A stretch of 64,000 nucleotides of DNA from Epichloe hybrida. Lineage: Eukaryota > Ascomycota > Sordariomycetes > Hypocreales > Clavicipitaceae. Made by a program: the position numbers and the translations under genes. The stretch lies in the NCBI GenBank assembly GCA_019022495.1, contig JAFEKR010000011.1, positions 558,001 to 622,000 of the forward strand, in the 5' to 3' direction. The notes below the pieces were generated by a model. That model was given only the letters and a program-made list of their open reading frames with translations, made no database searches and had not been told where the DNA came from. Positions 58,327 to 64,000 of this stretch are shown in pieces (the first letter of the stretch is position 1; the number at the start of each line of letters is the position of its first letter).

Positions 58327-61300
58327 ATGATTGATTGCTCTTCCTCACCCCCCGCGAGCTTTTTTTTTTTTTTTTTTTTTTTTTTTCTCATGGTAGAAAC
58401 GTGTATATTTCAATTGCTTCTCGCATGGATGTATCTGGCGTTATTCCGTTATCGAGGTGGTTCATCGCATAACTGGCCATTCACATTGGGCCGGCCAACA
58501 GCTTCTGGCCCACGGCGCACTGCGTTTTGTTCGCATTTATTTTCAACTGGTACAAGTCAATACCCGTGCTCTGCATGGCTGGACGGTTCGGGAAATTTTT
58601 GGTCTTTTTCGCCTAAGAAAAGTTGGCGTTTGTTGAATGCATGCATGGCTGGATGGCTGGACCAAGATGGGACTACGAGGGCAAGGGCAAAGACGGCGTA
58701 CACCTGCTGCATCTTGATCAATAAAAAAAGAAGAGATCGATTCACCTACCGACTTGGATTCTTTTCGGATAGCACGTGTGCAAAGCTCTAGTACGTACGC
58801 TCGTCCTGCAGATCCGACCGAATTCAAGCGGCGCATCTCCCGGACATGAAGCGGCTTAAGCAGGCGCATGAAGACGAGACACATTTTGAGGAACGAGATT
58901 TAGAGGGACAAGAAGGATGAAGGGCAATGGGGCCTGCAGCCGTAATTTTTCAACGTTTTGCGCTTGCGCAAGAGTCTAGCCATCTGTTGCGGAATGTGCA
59001 TGTTGGTCGACCATCTGTCTTGCCCACCATTCGTGTCCTAATGCGCAGTTGCTTTTCGGTTGTCTTTCTTTCTTTTTTTTTCCCTCTAACTCTTCAGGTA
59101 GCAGTACTGCCCTTGCGTCTGGTGGTGTCGTGATGTTGCTCCACATCGGCCACATTTTTTCAGACTCACTGTTTCATCTCTTGCACGTGTATGATTCCAA
59201 CCGTGTTGTTGTATGTATTCGAGGACACTTTGAATTTTCGATGCAGCATATAATTATCGATACTCCTTTGCATCAGAACAACCAGCCCACCAGCCTTGTT
59301 GGACACAAGCACAACCTCACTCTGCCTCATTCTCGAATCTGAATCTCAGTTGTCATCGATACAGGTGTCCAGAACGGGCGTCACGATGCTCACTTGGTGC
59401 AAAGCGCAGTCAGTCACTGGTCACTTGCCGGACGGGGCAAGTCATATCTTTGTGGGTGAAAATCACGTCGTGAACAAAATGTCATCATGTTGGATCCGAC
59501 GAGGCTGAGAATAACGCTCAGCCGCACAAACATACTGACTGCATCATCTGCAATGATTCCATGCCGTGGCGCGTACCAGGTAGCTGATGAACCAGCTCCG
59601 AGGATGGCGTGTCGAGGCTCGTGAAGGATGCACGGCAGCAATGAAGAGGAAGAGGAAGACGAGTTGAAGTCAGGTCTACGCTACAGTACAATCAGGTCTT
59701 GGGCGCGGCGGTGCGTGCGGCGAGCGGTCGTGGGCGATGGTAGGTAGTGATTCTGCATAGCATTTCAAGTGATGAGAGGAGACAGATTAATTATATGAGA
59801 AGGCAAGTTGGTCGCGGTGAACAGGGTAGGGTGTCCGGGGATTTCAGTCAGATGTTCAACCCCGTTCGTAGAAAGCAAAGACCAGGGAGCGCACCACACA
59901 GTTCAGTCGTGTTTGGTCGTGACGTGACGGATGGATGGAACTATCTCGCGGAAGGAGAGGCCGTTGGAGAAGGACATTAGTCCGTAAATTGGAAAGGAAT
60001 ACGGATTGTGTTGACGATGTATCCTGGAAACGAGTGAGTCGTATTAGACTGGTGGCGCACTGGCGCACTGGCGCACGTCTTCGCTTAGCAGGGCTGCTGT
60101 GGCTGAAGCATCCCGTGGCGGTGCCCTGTTTCTAACACACAACTTCTAGCACCGATATCCCAATCAACATCTTTTCGTCCTCTTCCCCTCTTCACGTTCC
60201 GTTGCTCCAGCCAAAGTTATAATTCGAAACGATGCCCCCATCACGAACCTTGTGCTCAATGGCCAACGTGAAGAACATTGCGTTGGTATCACCACTGAGC
60301 GCAAATACTTGCACGTTGATGGCTCAATTATTAAACGCAGCCCCAAGCGGGGGATGTCAATGCCAAATGTCCGAGTGTGGGCGGCGCGTGGTGCGTGCGT
60401 GCTCAACCCACGCGATGCTCCTATAAAAGTTAGTAAGAATCATCCGTGAGTCTGGTCTATTGTTGGCGGAGTTATTGTCCCCCTTGTTCCCCCACCCGAG
60501 CGCCTGTGCGCCTTTCGAGAGCGCCTTTGTCAGGCACGCCGGTGGCACGGACAGGAACTAATAAGCACACTAGCTGGCTAGCTCCTGCTCCCTCCTGCCC
60601 CCCTGCAGCTTCTTGCCGCTCTCGGCCACAGGCTGTGATTGGCCGCGGCTTAACGACAACGACAACCACACTGACCACACAGTCTCAGATTCGTGGACAG
60701 CCACTGCCACGGCGGCGCAATGGATTGGCCACGCGCCGGAATGTGAATCTGGTGCCTGGCAGCAGCTGGCAGCAGCTGGCAGCACCTGAGCCCTACTTGT
60801 CTTGGCAGCTTGGCAGTTGGCAGTTGGCAGCTGGGCTCTGGTTTCAAGGGGGAAACGCTCAGCCAATTGAAGAGAAGTCGGGGAGAAGAAGAAAATCCCT
60901 GTTCGCTGGCGTCCAGGCGTGCAGGAAACGAAGCGCACAGTCCACCAACAAGATGGACCAAGATGGAAAGGAAGAAGTGGTTGCTCTGGCTGGGACCGAC
61001 CGTATGTAGGTATTTAGATATCTGCATTCCCGTCCGAGGTCGAGCATGTCTTGCCTTGCCTTCCTGCCGCCCTTTCCACCACTCTCTCGCACTCTCTTCC
61101 CTTCCGTGCAGGCACTTGCCGCAGCAGCTTCGACGGTTCCGTTGACGGATCCGGCGCGTTTTGTTCTTTTGTTCCTCTGCCGTTCAATCCTTCCGGCAGC
61201 TGGTCTGAACAAGCTTGTTCCCACAGCTTCACAGCTTCACAGCTTCCTTCTCGACTTCCTCTTCCGGTCGTCCCAACCCTCTCTCTTTTGCATAGAGAGC

Positions 61301-61896
61301 AACGTCATTTTTGATTCGCTTTCCCTCCTCTTTCCGCTTGCATAGTGAGCTGAGATTGAGAAACAACCGAGTCACTCCTTCGGACCCTGAATTCACTGTG
61401 GGCTGCTGCCTCCCCTTCCATATATATATTGAAGAATATCATTCCTTTGCATTCTTCACCTTTCACTCTGCATTCACTGAACCTGTGGTTCATCCAGTCT
61501 CTCTTGCCTACTTTTTCTCACTCATCGAGGACTGTGCATTCTTCGACTTTGCTTGACTATTCATTTGTCATTGCCTGCTATCCCGCGACGAGCTACCGCC
61601 CTCTTTTCTTGTCCCGTGGAACGCGCACCGCAGAGAAGGGCGCCAAGTTCCATTTGATTCAGCATTCCCGAACGCGACAGGGACTCCACGCACTCATTGT
61701 CACTTGGACCTTCGGTGCGGTTTTCTGGAAAACTCGGCAGTCTTGCCCTCTCCTGTCCCCTTTTTTATTTTGAAAAATTTCCCCTTTTCTTGCTCTCGAC
61801 GCTGTCGTGCTGGTCACTCAGCGACATTGTACGCAAAGAACGAGAAGCGAAATACACCCTCACACCTGGTTCGAGCTTTTCCCGCAAACCGTCAAG
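58327..61896. other. Long intergenic region upstream of the GH16 gene
   Basis: 3.57 kb without a supported gene, the largest non-transposon gap. It begins with a 27 T run (58360-58386) in the 3' flank of the mannosyltransferase. CAG/GGC-type repeats lie at 60757-60833. The final ~900 bp are pyrimidine-rich, with CTTTCC and TTTCTT tracts as in a long 5' leader or strong promoter of the secreted enzyme. Open frames in it are short and low complexity. Confidence 0.45.
60757..60833. repeat. CAGCTGG / TTGGCAG tandem repeats
   Basis: GGCAGCAGCT units repeated about three times at 60757-60785, then TTGGCAG units repeated about four times at 60803-60833. Confidence 0.88.
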
Positions 61897-63306
61897 ATGC
61901 GCTTCCCCAACCACTTCATTGCCTTCGGTGGCACCATGTTTCTTGCTGCAGGAGTTGCCCAGGCGGCCGGATATCAGCTCGAGACGACATACGACACCAC
62001 CAACTTCTTCAACAGCTTTGACTTCTTCACAGAGGCGGATCCTACTCAGGGATTCGTCGACTATGTGGACGGTGAAACTGCCAACCGGGAAGGCCTGGCC
62101 GGCTACGCCAAGGGTGGAATTTTCATGGGCGTCGATTACAAGACCATGAATCCTGCCAATGGGCGCAAGTCGGTTCGTGTCACTTCGCAAAAGGCCTTTA
62201 CAGGCGGCTTGTTCATCGCCGATATTGCCCACATGCCCGGCAGCATATGCGGGACGTGGCCGGCTTTCTGGATGTTCGGCCCCGACTGGCCGGGATCCGG
62301 TGAGATTGACATTATCGAGGGTGTCAACACTCAAACGAAGAACTCGATTACTCTCCACACCAAACCTGGTTGCCATGTCACGAACCAGGGTGCTCTCGCC
62401 TCTACCAAGTTCGCTTCTTCAGACTGTGGTGCCTACGGTACTTCCGCTGGCTGTGGCCAACACACCGACGACAATCAAAACTATGGCGATGGCTTCAACG
62501 CCATTGGTGGCGGCGTATATGCCACGGAGTGGACCTCGGATCACATTGCCGTCTGGTTCTTTCCTCGCTCCAGGATTCCCCAAGACATCCAGGCAGAAAA
62601 CCCAGACCCGAGCAACTGGGGAACGCCTCTCGCTCGATTTGTCGGCGGAGAGTCGTGCAACATCGACCAGCACTTCTCCAAGAACCAGATTGTCTTTGAT
62701 ACCACCTTTTGCGGTGCCTGGGCTGGCTCCTCCGACGTCTGGGGTTCAAACCCTGAGTGCTCCGCCTTGGCTCCCACGTGCAAGGATTATGTATCCGGCA
62801 ACCCTGCACACTTTGCAGAGGCTTTCTGGGTCCTCAACTCTATCAAAGTCTACCAACAAGGCGCTGGCAGCGGAGACCAGCCGACGAAGCCCCTTCCGTC
62901 TGCCACCCGCGTCTGGACAAGCTCGCCACCCAACAAGCCAACCAACAACTCCCCTCAACCGACATACCAGCCCCAGCCCCAGTATACAACACAAGTCCAA
63001 CCCGCTCCTCAGGCGGCTCAACCTACCACTCAGGTAATAGCTCCCAAGCCGCAACCTTCTCAGTTTTCTCAGCAGTCATGGAAAGGTCAAGTCTGGAACG
63101 GCAAGCCTCAGCCCGAGAACGGTGCTCAATCCCCTGCCCAGCCACCTCCTCCCCCGCCACCTGCTCAATCCCAGGTCGCACCCAAAACGGAAAAGTCCTG
63201 GAGTGGTCAAGCCTGGAACGGCTTGGGCTGGGGCGCCCGAAAACGTAGCCAGACTCAAGCGCGACAGCTACAAGGAGTGTCTCTTTTGGAAGAAGAAGAA
63301 GAATAG
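61897..63306 (+). CDS. Secreted GH16 endo-beta-1,3(4)-glucanase-like enzyme
   Basis: Single exon, 469 residues. Signal peptide of about 24 residues (FIAFGGTMFLAAGVAQA core). The GH16 catalytic domain spans about 25-310. The active-site signature PGSGEIDIIEGVN places the nucleophile at E136 and the acid/base at E141, with D138 between. Other GH16 features are ICGTWPAFWMFGPDWP and YATEWTSDHIAVWFFPRS. The C-terminal ~150 residues are Pro/Gln-rich with two similar motifs, SWKGQVWNGKPQ and SWSGQAWNGLGW, separated by a run of prolines. The end is very acidic (LLEEEEE) and there is no GPI signal. It probably acts on beta-glucans of the wall or environment. The start at 61897 is chosen over an upstream in-frame stretch because it begins the signal peptide. 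Confidence 0.92.
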   Translation: MRFPNHFIAFGGTMFLAAGVAQAAGYQLETTYDTTNFFNSFDFFTEADPTQGFVDYVDGETANREGLAGYAKGGIFMGVDYKTMNPANGRKSVRVTSQKAFTGGLFIADIAHMPGSICGTWPAFWMFGPDWPGSGEIDIIEGVNTQTKNSITLHTKPGCHVTNQGALASTKFASSDCGAYGTSAGCGQHTDDNQNYGDGFNAIGGGVYATEWTSDHIAVWFFPRSRIPQDIQAENPDPSNWGTPLARFVGGESCNIDQHFSKNQIVFDTTFCGAWAGSSDVWGSNPECSALAPTCKDYVSGNPAHFAEAFWVLNSIKVYQQGAGSGDQPTKPLPSATRVWTSSPPNKPTNNSPQPTYQPQPQYTTQVQPAPQAAQPTTQVIAPKPQPSQFSQQSWKGQVWNGKPQPENGAQSPAQPPPPPPPAQSQVAPKTEKSWSGQAWNGLGWGARKRSQTQARQLQGVSLLEEEEE

Positions 63307-64000
63307 GCAGCTGCTGCAAGTGCTGGAACATGGAAGCACGTACCCATGGGCAGGTTCCCAAACGAAGAAGTTTTTTTCTATTGTTTTTTTAACCACCCAA
63401 TCCCCAGCATGACGAAACTGCTTGCGGGTTATGACACGGAGCTCTGATGAAATGAATTGGGCTGTGTGCGGTACATGGGATTTGGCGCTGCTCTCACATT
63501 GCATGCGATTTCTGAAGATAGATTTCCTTATGATTTATAGCTGAGCTGCCCTCTCTGGCGTCGCTAAGACTTTCGTTGTATATATATATCGACTTGTGCT
63601 TTTCTGCACTGGCATCCGCACTAAGCAAGCAACTTATTCAATGAAGCAGTACCATCAAAGTACCATCAAACAAATCGTGCCTGATGTTTTCTGTGCATGT
63701 GTCCTCGAGGAGAATCATGCACTCGAGCGCCTGTTACGCGGTGGGGATACAAATACATACGAATACACACGGATTAGCGGTCGGGCAAGCACTTGGTTTG
63801 AATCATCCCTCGAGTCTGCGCCCATGGGCCAGCCGATGTAATGTCATTCGATCTTTCTAGTTCCACAGAGCTAGCTCGAGGCAGACATCGTAATCGACTC
63901 ACCTCGTGTTACGTCACTGACGTCACTGACTGACTGGCCTTGCTCTCCCTCTCTCTCCCCCCCCCGCGTGCAGGTCAACGTATCCCTGATTTTTATTTCC
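63307..64000. other. 3' flank of the GH16 gene to window end
   Basis: About 700 bp with no supported gene. T run at 63371-63388 in the likely 3' UTR and a short TATATATAT tract near 63580. Confidence 0.5.

Noticed and set aside
61765..63037. Overlapping open frames of about 200 and 290 codons in the GH16 region
   Set aside because: They lie in other frames of the conserved GH16 coding sequence and lack protein-like features.
1..64000. tRNA and rRNA genes
   Set aside because: I looked for the internal B-box pattern GGTTCGAATCC and nearby A-boxes in intergenic DNA; the few GGTTCGA matches lie within protein genes or lack a partner.
1..64000. Secondary-metabolite or other functional gene cluster
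   Set aside because: The genes are unrelated housekeeping functions, without polyketide, peptide or terpene synthases.

Overview
This 64 kb window is nuclear DNA from a filamentous ascomycete (Pezizomycotina). The proteins look most like Sordariomycetes, probably Hypocreales, but the species cannot be named from sequence alone. The evidence is short GT-AG introns of about 40-170 bp, compact housekeeping genes of fungal type, and two AT-rich, gene-free blocks. In those blocks nearly every relic codon change is C-to-T or G-to-A, as expected from repeat-induced point mutation (RIP). I predict 22 genes (one cut by the window edge, one possibly shortened), one pseudogene and three degraded transposable elements. 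I found no tRNA or rRNA gene and no CRISPR array.

Layout. 1-4.4 kb: 5' part of a SulP sulfate permease (runs off the left edge) and the ER mannosyltransferase ALG9. 4.9-10.6 kb: NAF1 (divergent from ALG9), the GINS subunit PSF2 and a short Zn2Cys6 regulator. 12.6-15.8 kb: a LYC1-like acetyltransferase and cytosolic prolyl-tRNA synthetase. 16.25-20.87 kb: a 4.6 kb RIP-degraded DNA transposon with about 45 bp terminal inverted repeats, lodged between the prolyl-tRNA synthetase and CCT-alpha promoters. 21-31.5 kb: CCT-alpha, the Rieske protein of complex III, DDB1 and a ZIP2/SHOC1-like meiotic protein divergent from DDB1. 31.5-32.0 kb: a small secreted cysteine-containing protein. 32.73-39.91 kb: a Ty1/copia LTR retrotransposon with two 231 bp LTRs and a perfect 5 bp target duplication. 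It is itself interrupted by a 1.9 kb element with inverted repeats of about 0.5 kb. 40.7-53.9 kb: an R3H-associated protein, a PQ-loop membrane protein, a SWT21/WRAP53-type WD protein, a mucin-like single-pass membrane protein, the TRP-type vacuolar channel YVC1, a broken DUF1857 gene and a small conserved protein. 56.8-63.3 kb: a MNN10-type mannosyltransferase and a secreted GH16 glucanase, separated by 3.5 kb without a gene.

Most genes are unrelated core functions: glycosylation (ALG9, MNN10 type), translation and folding (prolyl-tRNA synthetase, CCT-alpha, NAF1), DNA replication, repair and meiosis (PSF2, DDB1, ZIP2-like), respiration (Rieske), and wall and membrane (GH16, mucin-like protein, YVC1). 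There is no biosynthetic cluster. I found no clearly new biochemical system. The most unusual content is the nested, RIP-mutated transposon landscape: exact LTR borders with complementary RIP damage, a long-inverted-repeat element inside the copia, a secreted-protein gene about 0.7 kb from the copia, and a recurrent intergenic palindrome-like 9-mer TACGGAGTA.
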